NCBI RefSeq assembly: GCF_013404075.1
Contig: NZ_JACBJQ010000015.1
Coordinates: forward strand, 1 to 64,000
Direction of reading: 5' to 3'
Source of the DNA: Mycolicibacterium vinylchloridicum
Lineage (GTDB): Bacteria > Actinomycetota > Actinomycetes > Mycobacteriales > Mycobacteriaceae
DNA: 64,000 bases
Shown here: one piece after another, positions 45,981-56,056 of the stretch
Numbering within the stretch: the first letter of the stretch is position 1
How the letters are laid out: each line of letters starts with the position of its first letter
Made by a program: the position numbers and the translations under genes
Notes under the pieces: generated by a model
Told to the model about the DNA's origin: nothing
The model's input: only the letters and a program-made list of their open reading frames with translations
The model's database searches: none

Positions 45981-47491
45981 TGGCACTGGGACGGGCCTAC
46001 TCGGTGGCCGTGCGCGGCCTCGACGGCGAGATCGTCGAGATCGAGACCGACATCAGCTCTGGGCTGCCCGGCGTGCACCTGGTCGGACTGCCCGACGCCG
46101 CATTACGCGAGTCCTGCGACCGGGTCCGCGCGGCAATCACCAACTGCGGCAACGACTGGCCGCAATCGCGGTTGACGCTGGCATTGTCGCCGGCCACGTT
46201 GCCGAAGACCGGCTCGCTGTATGACATTGCGATCGCCGCGGCCGTCTTATCGGCGAGCGGCAGGAAGCAGTGGGATCGCCTCGAGAAGACAGTGTTGTTG
46301 GGAGAGCTGGCATTGGATGGCCGGATTCGCTCGGTGCGCGGTGTGTTGCCCGCTGTGCTGGCCGCCAAGAAGCAGGGCTGGCCCACCGTGGTGGTGCCTA
46401 TCGCGAATTTGGCCGAGGCCAGCCTGGTCGACGGCATCGAGGTACTCGGCGTGCAGACGCTTCGGCAGCTACAAGGCTGGCTCAACGGGAAGGCCACGCT
46501 CGACGAGCGAGTCGATGCGCCCGCGCCGCAGCCCACCTCCGTTGCCGACCTGGCCGATGTGGTGGGCCAGACCCACGCCCGATTCGCCGTCGAGGTCGCC
46601 GCCGCGGGCGCGCATCACCTGATGCTCACCGGGCCGCCCGGCGTCGGGAAAACCATGCTGGCACAACGCCTTCCCGGGCTATTGCCCGAGCTCACCGAGG
46701 GTGAGGCTTTGGAGGTGACTGCCATTCATTCAGTCGTGGGCCTGCTGTCGGAGACCACGCCGCTGATCACCCGTCCGCCATTCATCGCCCCTCATCACTC
46801 ATCGAGTGTGGCCGCACTCGTTGGCGGTGGTTCGGGCATGGCCCGCCCCGGGGCGGTCAGCCGCGCGCACCGCGGCGTGCTCTTCCTCGACGAATGTGCC
46901 GAGATCCGGGTCAGTGTCCTGGAATCCCTCCGAACGCCGTTGGAGGACGGCGAGATTCGGCTCGCCCGCCGCGACGGAGTGGCGTGCTACCCGGCGCGGT
47001 TCCAACTCGTGATGGCGGCCAACCCCTGCGCCTGCGCCAAGACCGACCCGAAGGACTGCATCTGCACATCGGTGGAGAAGCGGCGCTATCTCGGCAAGCT
47101 GTCGGGTCCGCTGATGGACCGCGTGGACCTGCGGGTGCAGATGCACACGGTGCGTGCCGGAGCCTTCACACCCGACGCGGCGGAAAGTACTGCAGCCGTG
47201 CGCAATCGGGTCGCGCAGGCCCGGGCGGCGGCCGCCGAGCGCTGGCGTCGGTACGGCTATACCACCAACGCCGAGGTGACCGGTTCGGTGCTGCGCCGCA
47301 AGTTCCGGCTCGACAACACCGCGATGGCCCCGCTGAAGACAGCACTGGAACGCGGCGTGCTGAGCATCCGGGGCGTCGACCGGTCACTGCGGGTCGCCTG
47401 GACATTGGCCGATCTGGCCGGGCGCACGACGCCCAGTGTCGACGATGTGGCGGTGGCCTTGAGCTTCCGCCAGGGAGGAGTCAAACCATGA
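45980..47491 (+). CDS. comM: Mg-chelatase-like AAA+ ATPase ComM
   Basis: A 503-residue AAA+ protein of the YifB/ComM family, a hexameric helicase that promotes branch migration during natural transformation in proteobacteria. It has an N-terminal Lon-like domain (SSGLPGVHLVGLPDAALRES), Walker A (LTGPPGVGKTMLAQRLPGLLP), Walker B (RGVLFLDECAEI) and the C-terminal zinc-type ANPCACAKTDPKDCICT and RVDLRVQM segments. ATG at 45980. It overlaps dprA by four bases. Confidence 0.93.
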   Translation: MALGRAYSVAVRGLDGEIVEIETDISSGLPGVHLVGLPDAALRESCDRVRAAITNCGNDWPQSRLTLALSPATLPKTGSLYDIAIAAAVLSASGRKQWDRLEKTVLLGELALDGRIRSVRGVLPAVLAAKKQGWPTVVVPIANLAEASLVDGIEVLGVQTLRQLQGWLNGKATLDERVDAPAPQPTSVADLADVVGQTHARFAVEVAAAGAHHLMLTGPPGVGKTMLAQRLPGLLPELTEGEALEVTAIHSVVGLLSETTPLITRPPFIAPHHSSSVAALVGGGSGMARPGAVSRAHRGVLFLDECAEIRVSVLESLRTPLEDGEIRLARRDGVACYPARFQLVMAANPCACAKTDPKDCICTSVEKRRYLGKLSGPLMDRVDLRVQMHTVRAGAFTPDAAESTAAVRNRVAQARAAAAERWRRYGYTTNAEVTGSVLRRKFRLDNTAMAPLKTALERGVLSIRGVDRSLRVAWTLADLAGRTTPSVDDVAVALSFRQGGVKP

Positions 47492-48621
47492 CAGACGACG
47501 TCAGGACGTTGGCATGGGCGTATCTGTCGCGGGTGGCCGAACCACCCTGTGGCGAGATCGCCGAACTGGTCGGCGAGGTCGGCCCCATCGAAGCCTCGTA
47601 TCGGATCGCCGCGGGCGAGATCAGCGATGAATTGCGGGAACGCACCGCCGCCCGACGGGACATCCAGGCGGCGGAGGCAGATCTGGATCTGCTGGAGCGC
47701 CGCGGCGGCCGGCTGATCACGCCGGATCACGACGAGTGGCCGACCCTGGCTTTTGCGGCCTTCGGCGGAGCGGCCGTGCGGGACAGGCAACAGGGCCGCT
47801 CCCCGCTGGCATTGTGGGCCGTCGGTCCCGCCCGGCTCGATGAGGTCGCCGAGCGGTCCGCCGCGATCGTCGGGACGCGGGCGTGTTCCAGCTATGGCGA
47901 ACACGTCGCCGCGGACCTGGCCGCGGGGCTGGCCGAACAGGAGGTCACCGTCGTCTCCGGTGGGGCCTACGGGATCGACGGCGTTGCACACCGCGCGACA
48001 CTGTCCGTCGAGGGGGAGACGGTGGCGGTCCTGGCGGGCGGCATCGACATTCTGTACCCGGCCGGACACTCGTCGCTGCTGCACCGGATCAGCAACTCCG
48101 GCCTGCTGCTCACCGAATATCCGCCCGGTGTGCGGCCCGCGCGGCACCGCTTCTTGATCCGCAATCGGCTGGTGGCAGCGCTTGGCGCGGCCACCGTGGT
48201 GGTGGAGGCGGGTGTGCGAAGCGGTGCCGCGAACACCGCCGCGTGGGCACGCGCGTTGGGCCGGGTGGTGTGTGCGGTGCCGGGCCCGGTGACCTCCGCG
48301 TCGTCGACGGGATGCCACATCCTGCTGCGCAACGGAGCCGAGTTGGTGACCCGTGCCGAGGAGGTCGTCGAATTGGTCGGTCGGGCAGGCGAATTCGCCG
48401 ACGAGGCACCCCGGCCAACCGGACCGCTCGATGGTCTCAGTGATGCCGAAAAGCAGGTGTACGAGGCGCTGCCCGGGCGAGGCACCCGAAGTGCCGACGA
48501 GATCGCGGTAGCCTCCGGCCTGCCGCCCACCGCCGTGCTGGGTCCGCTGGCGATGCTGGAGATTGCGGGCCTGGCCCGCCGTGAGGACGGCTGCTGGAAG
48601 CTGGTGCGCAAGCCGGCATGA
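47488..48621 (+). CDS. dprA: DNA-processing protein DprA
   Basis: DprA protects incoming single-stranded DNA and loads RecA in transformable bacteria. The 377-residue protein has an N-terminal SAM-like helical part, a Rossmann domain (AIVGTRACSSYGEHVAADLAAG, VVSGGAYGIDGVAHRATL, TVAVLAGGIDILYP, LLTEYPPG, FLIRNRLVAAL) and a C-terminal winged helix (about residues 310-377). The ATG at 47488 overlaps the comM stop. Its presence does not prove competence, as mycobacteria keep it for unknown reasons. Confidence 0.94.
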   Translation: MTDDVRTLAWAYLSRVAEPPCGEIAELVGEVGPIEASYRIAAGEISDELRERTAARRDIQAAEADLDLLERRGGRLITPDHDEWPTLAFAAFGGAAVRDRQQGRSPLALWAVGPARLDEVAERSAAIVGTRACSSYGEHVAADLAAGLAEQEVTVVSGGAYGIDGVAHRATLSVEGETVAVLAGGIDILYPAGHSSLLHRISNSGLLLTEYPPGVRPARHRFLIRNRLVAALGAATVVVEAGVRSGAANTAAWARALGRVVCAVPGPVTSASSTGCHILLRNGAELVTRAEEVVELVGRAGEFADEAPRPTGPLDGLSDAEKQVYEALPGRGTRSADEIAVASGLPPTAVLGPLAMLEIAGLARREDGCWKLVRKPA

Positions 48622-48698
48622 CCGACGTAGCCAGCCCAGCCACCCGGCCGATCCGTATAGTCGACAAGGTTGGCTAACGATTCTCGTCGGGAGGCGAT

Positions 48699-49547
48699 GT
48701 GGCGGGTCGACCAGTGCACACGTTTCAGGTCGTCAGTACCGAGCAACTCGCGCCGCACATGGTGCGCGTCGTGCTCGGCGGTACCGGCTTCGATACCTTC
48801 ACCCCCGGTGAGTTCGCCGACTCGTATGTGAAGTTCGTCTTTGTGCGCGACGACATCGACGTCGCGTCGCTACCGCAGCCGCTCACGCTCAACAGCTTCG
48901 ACGAACTGCCGCCCGAACAGCGGCCCACCGTGCGCACCTACACGGTGCGCCGGGTCGACCCCGAAGCCCGCGAGATCACCGTCGACTTCGTGGTGCACGG
49001 CGAGCACGGTGTCGCCGGTCCGTGGGCCGCGGCGGCGAAAGCGGGGGACACCATCTTCCTGATGGGTCCCAGCGGTGCGTATTCGCCCGACCCGGACGCC
49101 GACTGGCATCTGTTCGCGGGTGACGAAGCGGGCATCCCCGCCATCAGTGCGGCACTGGAAGCATTGCCACCCAACGCGGTTGGCAAGGTCTTCATCGAAG
49201 TCGCCGGTCCTGAGGACGAGATCGACCTGGCCGCACCGGAATCGGTCGACATCACCTGGATCTACCGCGGCGGGCGTGCCGATCTCGTGGGGGACGACCG
49301 GGCCGGCGACAACGCGCCATTGGTCGAGGCCGTCACCACCGCGCCCTGGCTTCCCGGGCAAGCGCAGGTCTTCATCCACGGCGAAGCCCAGGCCGTCATG
49401 CACAACCTGCGGCCCTACGTCCGCAAGGAGCGCGGCGTCGACGCCAAATGGGCCTCCATCTCCGGCTATTGGCGCCGCGGCCGCACCGAAGAGACGTTCA
49501 GGCAGTGGAAGAAGGAACTGGCCGACGCCGAAGCCGGCCAGGACTAG
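48699..49547 (+). CDS. viuB: Siderophore-interacting flavoprotein (ViuB/SIP family)
   Basis: A 282-residue SIP-family FAD protein, which reduces ferric siderophores to release iron in the cytoplasm. The FAD motif [19 protein letters not shown] is present in the N-terminal barrel, and the C-terminal NAD(P)H-like domain has [17 protein letters not shown] and [12 protein letters not shown]. The GTG at 48699 has GGGAGG upstream. It corresponds to Rv2895c. A sequence with a perfect GGCTAAC core lies 21 bases before the start but matches the IdeR consensus poorly overall. Confidence 0.92.
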   Translation: MAGRPVHTFQVVSTEQLAPHMVRVVLGGTGFDTFTPGEFADSYVKFVFVRDDIDVASLPQPLTLNSFDELPPEQRPTVRTYTVRRVDPEAREITVDFVVHGEHGVAGPWAAAAKAGDTIFLMGPSGAYSPDPDADWHLFAGDEAGIPAISAALEALPPNAVGKVFIEVAGPEDEIDLAAPESVDITWIYRGGRADLVGDDRAGDNAPLVEAVTTAPWLPGQAQVFIHGEAQAVMHNLRPYVRKERGVDAKWASISGYWRRGRTEETFRQWKKELADAEAGQD

Positions 49548-49630
49548 CCGCCACAACGGATTGGTCACGACGCCGGGACACGCCGCGCACGCGTGCGCGC
49601 ACGGGCGTGCGCGAGTGCAACGGTAGAGAC

Positions 49631-50548
49631 GTGGAGCCCGGCGACTACTCGGCGATCCTCGACGACTACGCCGAGCATCTCGCGTTGGAGCGTGCCCGCT
49701 CCGAGCACACCCAACGGGCCTATCTCACCGACCTGCGTTCACTGTTCGCGTTCGTCGACGAACGCGCGCCCGGCGCCGGCCTCGCCGGCCTGAGTCTGCC
49801 GATGCTGCGGTCGTGGCTAGCCGCGCAATCGGCCGCAGGCGCGGCCCGCACGACCCTGGCCCGCCGCACCTCGGCGGTCAAGACGTTCACCGCCTGGGCC
49901 ACCCGTCGCGGCCTGCTCACCGAGGACCCGGCAGTCCGTCTGCAGTTGCCCAAGGCGCGCCGCACCCTGCCCGCGGTCCTGCGCCAGGACCAGGCGCTGG
50001 CCGCGATGGCCGCCGCCGACCTCGGCGCCGAACAGGGCGACCCGCTGGCGATCCGCGACAGGCTGATCGTGGAACTGCTCTACGCCACCGGAATCCGCGT
50101 CAGCGAGCTGTGTGGGCTCGACGTCGACGACGTCGACACCGGCCGCCGCCTGCTGCGGGTGCTGGGCAAGGGCAACAAACAGCGCACCGTGCCGTTCGGG
50201 GCGCCGGCCCTGGCGGCACTGACCGCGTGGCTGAACGACGGCAGGCCCGAACTCGTCAACGAAGACTCCGGCCCCGCGCTGCTGCTGGGGCCGCGAGGCA
50301 GGCGCCTGGACCCCCGCCAGGCCCGCACCGTTGTGCACCAGACCATGTCGGCGGTCGACGGCGCACCCGACATCGGCCCGCACGGGCTGCGCCACAGCGC
50401 GGCCACCCACCTGCTCGAAGGCGGGGCCGACCTGCGGATCGTCCAGGAAATCCTGGGCCACTCGACGCTGGCCACCACACAGCTCTACACCCACGTCACC
50501 GTGGCGCGGCTACGCGCCGTGCACGACCAAGCGCATCCGCGCGCCTGA
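49631..50548 (+). CDS. xerC: Tyrosine recombinase XerC
   Basis: XerC, with XerD, resolves chromosome dimers at dif. The 305-residue protein has the N-terminal core-binding domain ([20 protein letters not shown]) and a catalytic domain with all residues visible: Arg in [12 protein letters not shown], Lys in [11 protein letters not shown], HxxR in [15 protein letters not shown], His in [16 protein letters not shown] with the nucleophilic Tyr. GTG at 49631 is the start. It is convergent with selO, with four bases between stop codons. Confidence 0.95.
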   Translation: MEPGDYSAILDDYAEHLALERARSEHTQRAYLTDLRSLFAFVDERAPGAGLAGLSLPMLRSWLAAQSAAGAARTTLARRTSAVKTFTAWATRRGLLTEDPAVRLQLPKARRTLPAVLRQDQALAAMAAADLGAEQGDPLAIRDRLIVELLYATGIRVSELCGLDVDDVDTGRRLLRVLGKGNKQRTVPFGAPALAALTAWLNDGRPELVNEDSGPALLLGPRGRRLDPRQARTVVHQTMSAVDGAPDIGPHGLRHSAATHLLEGGADLRIVQEILGHSTLATTQLYTHVTVARLRAVHDQAHPRA

Positions 50549-50552
50549 ATGT

Positions 50553-51980
50553 CTAAGTGCCACAGAAGGTTTGGAAGCAGCGCCCGAAGTCATCGGGAGC
50601 GGGCTCGGCGTAGCGCTCGAACCCCGGACGTTCGTCGTACGGCGACGTGATCACCCGCAGCAGCCGCTCGAACGGCTCCATGTCTCCTGCTGTCGCGGCG
50701 CTCAGCGCCTCCTCCACCAGGTGATTGCGCGGAATGTAGACCGGATTGACCCGCTGCATCGCCTCGACGTCCGGACCCATACCGCGCCATCGGGTGGCCC
50801 ACGCCTCGAACGGTGGCTCGACCGCGCCGGCGGCGAGCCGGCGGAAGAACGAGGTGTAGTCGGCCTGCTCCGGCTCGAGCAACTCCAAGAGCTCCTCGCT
50901 GAGCTGTTGGACCTCGGCGTCCCCGACTTCATCGCTCAGTCCCAGCTTCCTGCGCATACCTGCGGTCCACGCCGCCGAGTACCGGCCAGGGAACTGCTGT
51001 AGCGACGCGGTGACCAGTTCGATCGCGCGCTCCTGGTCGTCGTCGATCAGCCCGAGCAGCGCCTCGGCCAAGCGGGTGAGATTCCAGGCGGCGATCGCCG
51101 GCTGGTTGCCGTAGGCGTAGCGGCCCCACGAGTCGATCGAACTGAACACCGTCTTCGGGTCGAAGGCGTCCATGAACGCGCACGGCCCGTAGTCGATCGT
51201 CTCGCCCGAGATCGTCATGTTGTCGGTGTTCATCACGCCATGGACGAACCCGGCCAGCATCCACTGGGCGATGAGTCCGGCTTGCGCGGCGATCACCGAA
51301 TCCAGCAGGGCGAGGTAGGGATTGTCGGCCTCGGCGGCGGCGGGGTAGTGCCTGCTGATCGCGTGGTCGGCGAGTCGCCGCAATACCTCGAGTTCGCCTG
51401 CGGCCGCGACATATTGGAAGCTGCCGACCCTCAGGTGGCTCGCCGCGACGCGGGCGAGGACGGCGCCGTCGAGCTCCGTCTCGCGCTGGACGGTGCGCCC
51501 GGTGCCGACCACCGACAGGGAGCGGGTGGTCGGAATGCCCAGTGCGTGCATCGCTTCGCTGACCAGGTATTCGCGCAGCATCGGGCCGATCGCTGCCAAA
51601 CCGTCGCCGCCGCGGGCGAACGGCGTGCGTCCCGAGCCCTTCAGATGCAGATCGCGCGGGCTGCCGTCGACATCGAGTTCACCCAGCAACAACGCGCGAC
51701 CGTCGCCGAGGCGCGGCACCCAGCCGCCGAACTGATGGCCGGCATACCCCTGCGCGACGGGTTCGGCATCCGCCGGGAGCGCAGTCCCGACGAGCAGGCC
51801 GATTCCGTCGGGGCTGCGCAGCCACGAGGCATCGAGGCCCAGCTCGAGGGCGAGCGACTCGTTGAGCACGAGCAGCCGCGGATCAGGTGCGGCTTCGGCC
51901 TGCCAGCGCAGCGCTATCTCGGGCACCTCGGTGGCGAATCGGTGGCCGAGAACGACGGTCCTGTCAGGCGCGATGCTCAT
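50553..51980 (-). CDS. selO: Protein adenylyltransferase SelO (YdiU)
   Basis: SelO is a pseudokinase-fold enzyme that attaches AMP to protein Ser/Thr/Tyr residues, linked to redox homeostasis. The 475-residue protein has the nucleotide-binding [19 protein letters not shown], the catalytic [13 protein letters not shown] and the metal-binding [11 protein letters not shown]. The penultimate region ends FQTFCGT, with Cys at the place where eukaryotic SelO has selenocysteine. ATG at 51980. It is placed between xerC and a secreted protein gene. Confidence 0.94.
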   Translation of the reverse strand: MSIAPDRTVVLGHRFATEVPEIALRWQAEAAPDPRLLVLNESLALELGLDASWLRSPDGIGLLVGTALPADAEPVAQGYAGHQFGGWVPRLGDGRALLLGELDVDGSPRDLHLKGSGRTPFARGGDGLAAIGPMLREYLVSEAMHALGIPTTRSLSVVGTGRTVQRETELDGAVLARVAASHLRVGSFQYVAAAGELEVLRRLADHAISRHYPAAAEADNPYLALLDSVIAAQAGLIAQWMLAGFVHGVMNTDNMTISGETIDYGPCAFMDAFDPKTVFSSIDSWGRYAYGNQPAIAAWNLTRLAEALLGLIDDDQERAIELVTASLQQFPGRYSAAWTAGMRRKLGLSDEVGDAEVQQLSEELLELLEPEQADYTSFFRRLAAGAVEPPFEAWATRWRGMGPDVEAMQRVNPVYIPRNHLVEEALSAATAGDMEPFERLLRVITSPYDERPGFERYAEPAPDDFGRCFQTFCGT

Positions 51981-52045
51981 CGGTGACCAGCCTACGGACG
52001 CCCAAGTTGGGTTCGGTAGCCCCAGCGGCGGCGTGCACTTCCCCC

Positions 52046-52510
52046 ATGCACAGGATCGCGATCTTCACACTGGCCGCAGCGGTACTGACCGGCGTCATGG
52101 CACCGACCGCTCACGCGGCGGCGTCCAGAATTCAATTTCTGTCCCCGTCGGGGAACGTCGGCTGCCAACTCGGCACCGCGCGGGAAGGAGCGTTCGTGTG
52201 GTGCAAGGTCAACGAACACAGTTGGGTCGCACCGCAGTCCGACACCTGCCCGCGCGCCAACGTTCCCGGCGCGATCGGCGAACCGGGAGGTGAGAACCTT
52301 CAGCTCGCCGAGGGGCAGGCACCGTGCTTCGGGTTCGTGATGAGCCAGCTGTTCTTCAGCGGGCAATACGCGCCCCCGACCCTTTCCTACGGTGACCGGC
52401 GATCGGTGGGCAGCATCACGTGCACGGTCGAGCGCGACGGGGTGAGCTGCGCCGACAGCAAGACCGGCCAGTCGTTCCTGGTGTCACGCGAGGCTTACCA
52501 GCTCAACTGA
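52046..52510 (+). CDS. Small secreted protein with six cysteines (DUF6636-like)
   Basis: A 154-residue exported protein. The signal peptide is residues 1-24 (ending PTAHAAA). The mature part starts [16 protein letters not shown] and has six cysteines (GCQ, WCK, TCP, PCF, TCT, SCA), which suggests three disulfides. It resembles the actinobacterial DUF6636 family; no activity is known. ATG at 52046. It is divergent from selO and followed by repeat copy C. Confidence 0.8.
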   Translation: MHRIAIFTLAAAVLTGVMAPTAHAAASRIQFLSPSGNVGCQLGTAREGAFVWCKVNEHSWVAPQSDTCPRANVPGAIGEPGGENLQLAEGQAPCFGFVMSQLFFSGQYAPPTLSYGDRRSVGSITCTVERDGVSCADSKTGQSFLVSREAYQLN

Positions 52511-52514
52511 TCCC

Positions 52515-52576
52515 CGCGAGCGTGCGCATAGTGCGCAGGTTGGCGGCGTGTCTGCGTGCGGACACGCACGCTCGCG
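52515..52576 (-). repeat. Palindromic intergenic repeat, copy C
   Basis: CGCGAGCGTGCG (52515-52526) is perfectly mirrored by CGCACGCTCGCG (52565-52576). The interior reads CGGCGTGTC, the reverse complement of the GACACGCCG found in copies A and B, so this copy is inverted. It lies between the convergent DUF6636-like and M23-like genes, where a bidirectional terminator would fit. Confidence 0.75.
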
Positions 52577-52585
52577 GCAGGAAAT

Positions 52586-53077
52586 TCACCCCGCCAGCGG
52601 CTTGAGCCGGATCGTCGTCGACGCCAGCAGCCCCAGCGGGTCGACGTAGTCAGCCCGCGACGCCGGCCCCCACATCGCGCCCCAGTGCAGGCACGCGGCC
52701 ACCGGGCACCCCGCATGACCAGGCACAAGCCGGCCCAGCGCGGTCGACGAGTCCACCAGCTGCCCCGCCCGCACGACAGCCTCGACCGGCTCGTAGCTGG
52801 TGCGCAGGCCGCCGGCATGGGCCAGTGACACCACCGGGCGCCCGGCCAGCGTGCCAGCGAACACGACCGTCGCCGGGCCCGCGGCATACACGGGCTGGTC
52901 GGGCACCCCGGCCAGGTCCACTCCGCGATGCCCGCGCTGCCAGTCGGGAGACGGCGCGTCGAACACCCTGGTCACCGTCGGCCGTGGCCGCAGCGGCCAC
53001 TGCAGCCGCCCGTCATCGGCCCGCCCGACCCCGGTGCCGAGCGTGACGACCGCCGCAATCAGAACAAGCCAGCGCAT
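52586..53077 (-). CDS. Secreted M23-type peptidase-like protein
   Basis: A 163-residue exported protein (Rv2891 by position) with a signal peptide (residues 1-20) and an M23/lysostaphin-like fold. The first metal motif HxxxD is intact in RGHRGVDLAG. The second motif, usually HxH, reads CLHWG, so one histidine is replaced by cysteine. I recall that the CLHWG form is common in actinobacteria, and a cysteine could still bind zinc. It may cut peptidoglycan cross-links or only bind cell wall. ATG at 53077. It is convergent with the DUF6636-like gene. Confidence 0.85.
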   Translation of the reverse strand: MRWLVLIAAVVTLGTGVGRADDGRLQWPLRPRPTVTRVFDAPSPDWQRGHRGVDLAGVPDQPVYAAGPATVVFAGTLAGRPVVSLAHAGGLRTSYEPVEAVVRAGQLVDSSTALGRLVPGHAGCPVAACLHWGAMWGPASRADYVDPLGLLASTTIRLKPLAG

Positions 53078-53255
53078 CGCTCCAGTTCAGTGGCCTACGG
53101 AACCAAACAACAGCCCCAGAACCCAGCGCTGTGGACCAGCCGGCCGCTGTGGACAAAGCACCCGTTGCGGCGGTGTAAACTTTGATCCGCAACTCGCGCG
53201 AGCGGGTTGACTTCGCGCGCCTGTTCCGCAAGTCCGTTTCATCGACTTGCACCAC

Positions 53256-53290
53256 GCATGCCGGTTGGTCCCGTCCGCGGGTCGGCATGC
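53256..53290 (+). promoter_or_regulatory. Strong hairpin in the rpsB leader
   Basis: GCATGCCG (53256-53263) pairs with CGGCATGC (53283-53290), and inside it CCCG pairs with CGGG around a four-base loop. The hairpin is 66 bases before the rpsB ATG, downstream of a possible -10 element TAAACT (53176-53181). It could be a binding site for autoregulation by S2, but no such site is proven here. The rest of the 278-base gap (53078-53355) shows no gene. Confidence 0.5.
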
Positions 53291-53355
53291 CTCAGACGCC
53301 AGGGCTTGGCTTCACCCGAAGCCGGGCGACAACCGACACAAGTTAAGGCACACGC

Positions 53356-54189
53356 ATGGCCGTAGTAACCATGAAGCAGCTGCTTGACAGCGGCACCCAC
53401 TTCGGGCACCAGACCCGACGCTGGAACCCCAAGATGAAGCGGTTCATCTTCACCGACCGCAACGGCATCTACATCATCGATCTGCAGCAGACGCTGACCT
53501 ACATCGATCAGGCTTACGAGTTCGTCAAGGAAACCGTCGCCCACGGCGGCAGCATCCTGTTCGTCGGCACCAAGAAGCAGGCCCAGGAGTCCATCGCGGA
53601 CGAGGCCACCCGCGTCGGCATGCCCTACGTGAACCAGCGCTGGCTGGGCGGCATGCTGACCAACTTCTCCACCGTTCACAAGCGTCTGCAGCGCCTCAAG
53701 GAGCTCGAGGCCATGGAGCAGACCGGTGGTTTCGAGGGTCGCACCAAGAAGGAAATCCTGATGCTGACCCGCGAGAAGAACAAGCTCGAGCGCAGCCTCG
53801 GCGGTATCCGGGACATGCAGAAGGTGCCGTCGGCGATCTGGGTCGTCGACACCAACAAGGAACACCTCGCCGTCAGCGAGGCCATCAAGCTGGGCATCCC
53901 GGTCATCGCGATCCTGGACACCAACTGCGACCCCGATCAGGTCAACTACCCGATCCCGGGTAACGACGACGCCATCCGCTCGGCGGCCCTGCTGACCAAG
54001 GTGATCGCCTCCGCGGTGGCCGAAGGCCTGCAGGCTCGCGCCGGCGTCGGCTCGGGCGACAAGCCCGAAGCCGCAGCCGAACCGCTGGCCGAGTGGGAGC
54101 AGGAGCTGCTGGCCAGCGCAACCGCGTCGGCCCCCAATGACGCCGGGCCGGCCACTGAAACTGTCGCAACCACCACTGACGCTTCGTAA
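53356..54189 (+). CDS. rpsB: 30S ribosomal protein S2
   Basis: A 277-residue S2 protein, needed to recruit S1 and complete the 30S subunit. The core is canonical: [64 protein letters not shown] and [14 protein letters not shown]. After about residue 225 there is an Ala/Glu/Thr-rich tail typical of mycobacteria. ATG at 53356. tsf follows after 16 bases, the near-universal order. Confidence 0.97.
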   Translation: MAVVTMKQLLDSGTHFGHQTRRWNPKMKRFIFTDRNGIYIIDLQQTLTYIDQAYEFVKETVAHGGSILFVGTKKQAQESIADEATRVGMPYVNQRWLGGMLTNFSTVHKRLQRLKELEAMEQTGGFEGRTKKEILMLTREKNKLERSLGGIRDMQKVPSAIWVVDTNKEHLAVSEAIKLGIPVIAILDTNCDPDQVNYPIPGNDDAIRSAALLTKVIASAVAEGLQARAGVGSGDKPEAAAEPLAEWEQELLASATASAPNDAGPATETVATTTDAS

Positions 54190-54205
54190 TTCACAGGAAG
54201 GCCAC

Positions 54206-55021
54206 ATGGCTAACTACACCGCTGCCGACGTCAAGCGGCTTCGGGAGCTCACCGGTGCGGGCATGCTCGACTGCAAGAACGCCCTGGCCGAAAACGACGG
54301 CGACTTCGACAAGGCCGTCGAGGCGCTGCGCATCAAGGGTGCCAAGGACGTCGGCAAGCGCGCTGAGCGCGCCACCGCCGAGGGCCTGGTCGCCGCCAAG
54401 GGCGGTGCACTGATCGAGCTCAACTCCGAGACCGATTTCGTCGCCAAGAACGCCGAGTTCCAGAAGCTTGCCGACGACGTGGTCGCTGCCGCCCTGGAGG
54501 CCAAGGCCACCGATGTGGAGGCCCTCAAGGCCGCCACAATCGGTGACAAGACCGTCGAGCAGGCCGTCGCGGAGCTGTCGGCCAAGATCGGCGAGAAGCT
54601 CGAGCTGCGCCGTGCCACGTACTTCGACGGCAAGGTCGAGGCCTACCTGCACAAGCGTGCCGCCGATCTGCCGCCCGCCGTGGGTGTGCTGGTCGAGTAC
54701 ACGGGCGATAGCACGGACGCGGCGCACGCCGTGGCCCTGCAGATCGCCGCGCTCAAGGCCAAGTACCTGACCCGCGAGGACGTTCCGGCTGACATCGTGG
54801 CCAACGAGCGCCACATCGCAGAGGAGACGGCCAAGGCCGAGGGCAAGCCCGAGCAGGCGCTGCCCAAGATCATCGAGGGTCGCGTCACCGGCTTCTACAA
54901 GGACGTCGTGCTGCTCGAGCAGCCGTCGGTGTCCGACAACAAGAAGACCGTCAAGGCACTCCTCGACGAGGCCGGCGTGACCGTCACGCGGTTCGCCCGC
55001 TTCGAGGTCGGCCAGGCCTAG
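54206..55021 (+). CDS. tsf: Elongation factor Ts
   Basis: EF-Ts exchanges GDP for GTP on EF-Tu. The 271-residue protein begins [20 protein letters not shown] with the TDVKxLRExTGAGMMDCK-type signature ([19 protein letters not shown]). The core contains the second signature [12 protein letters not shown] and the C-terminal half [17 protein letters not shown] at 54206 follows AGGAAGG. A clear intrinsic terminator follows its stop. Confidence 0.97.
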   Translation: MANYTAADVKRLRELTGAGMLDCKNALAENDGDFDKAVEALRIKGAKDVGKRAERATAEGLVAAKGGALIELNSETDFVAKNAEFQKLADDVVAAALEAKATDVEALKAATIGDKTVEQAVAELSAKIGEKLELRRATYFDGKVEAYLHKRAADLPPAVGVLVEYTGDSTDAAHAVALQIAALKAKYLTREDVPADIVANERHIAEETAKAEGKPEQALPKIIEGRVTGFYKDVVLLEQPSVSDNKKTVKALLDEAGVTVTRFARFEVGQA

Positions 55022-55062
55022 CTCCACACAAACTTGGGCGGCGCACCAAACCGTCCAACTGG

Positions 55063-55106
55063 AAAACCCCGCGTCATATCCGGCGATCCCGGAGACGCGG
55101 GGTTTT
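55063..55106. terminator. Intrinsic terminator after tsf
   Basis: AAAACCCCGCGTC (55063-55075) pairs perfectly with GACGCGGGGTTTT (55094-55106); the loop contains a further TCCGG/CCGGA pairing. The stem ends in a T run and begins with an A run, so it could end transcription from both directions. It closes the rpsB-tsf operon. Confidence 0.92.
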
Positions 55107-55151
55107 ACCGTCTTTGGGAAGCTTCCCCGCCCCGCTGGGGTTGGATGAGCC

Positions 55152-56015
55152 ATGCGCATCGGAGTCACGTTCCCTCAAACCGAACTCGGGCCCGACGTGG
55201 GCGCGGTCCGCGCTTACGGCCAGCGGGTGGAGGAACTGGGGTTCACCCACATCCTGGCTTACGACCATGTGCTGGGCGCCGATCGTGAGGTGCATCGGGG
55301 CTGGGCCGGACCGTACGACGTGCACACCACCTTCCACGAGCCGCTGGTGATGTTCGGTTACCTCGCGGCGGTCACGACCACTGTGGAGCTGGTGACCGGC
55401 GTGATCATCCTGCCGCAGCGACAGACCGCCCTGGTGGCCAAGCAGGCCGCGGAGGTGGATCTGCTCAGTGGTGGACGGCTGCGGCTCGGAATCGGATTGG
55501 GTTGGAACCCAGTCGAATACGAGGCACTCGGCGAGGACTTCTCCAACCGCGGCCGCCGATCCGAGGAACAGGTCGACGTGATGCGCCGGCTCTGGACCGA
55601 ACAATCCGTCAGCTACGAAGGGCGCTACCACACGGTCACCGGCGCGGGCCTGTCTCCGCTGCCGATCCAACGACCCATCCCGGTATGGTTCGGCGCCGCC
55701 TCCGAACGCGCCTACGAGCGCGCGGGACGCCTCGGCGACGGCTGGTTCCCGATGATGGCACCCGGGCGCGGGCTCGACGAGGCGCGGGTCGCCGTCGGGC
55801 AAGCCGCTGCGGCCGCCGGTCGCGATCCCGCCGGATTGGGCATGGAGGGCCGGGCTGACTGGTCCGGGGGTCGCGACACGGTGGGCGAGGAGCTGGCTGC
55901 CTGGCGAGCGGCCGGTGCCACTCACGTCTCGATCAACACGATGGGCGCCGGCCTGCGCGGGGTCGACGGGCACCTTGCGGCGTTGGAAGCGGTGGCGGCC
56001 GATCTTCCGCGGTGA
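55152..56015 (+). CDS. LLM-class F420-dependent oxidoreductase
   Basis: A 287-residue luciferase-like monooxygenase-fold protein, probably of the F420-dependent class that is abundant in mycobacteria. Recognisable segments are MRIGVTFPQTELGPDVGAV, LGFTHILAYDHVLG, ELVTGVIILPQRQTALVAKQ, LDLLSGGRLRLGIGLGWN-like EVDLLSGGRLRLGIG and PIPVWFGAASERAYERAGR with DGWFP. It presumably reduces or oxidises an unknown substrate with F420H2. ATG at 55152. It starts just after the tsf terminator, so it has its own promoter. Confidence 0.88.
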   Translation: MRIGVTFPQTELGPDVGAVRAYGQRVEELGFTHILAYDHVLGADREVHRGWAGPYDVHTTFHEPLVMFGYLAAVTTTVELVTGVIILPQRQTALVAKQAAEVDLLSGGRLRLGIGLGWNPVEYEALGEDFSNRGRRSEEQVDVMRRLWTEQSVSYEGRYHTVTGAGLSPLPIQRPIPVWFGAASERAYERAGRLGDGWFPMMAPGRGLDEARVAVGQAAAAAGRDPAGLGMEGRADWSGGRDTVGEELAAWRAAGATHVSINTMGAGLRGVDGHLAALEAVAADLPR

Positions 56016-56056
56016 GCCGGGCGGTTATTGCACACGTGCCTGCTAGCGTCAGGTGA

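Noticed and set aside
45615..48621. Functional natural competence locus (yraN-comM-dprA)
   Set aside because: These genes are conserved in mycobacteria without the uptake machinery nearby, so their presence alone does not indicate transformation.
48664..48682. Possible IdeR box upstream of viuB
   Set aside because: The core GGCTAAC is perfect, but only about 10 of 19 positions fit when aligned on it, so I did not list it, although iron control of viuB would make sense.
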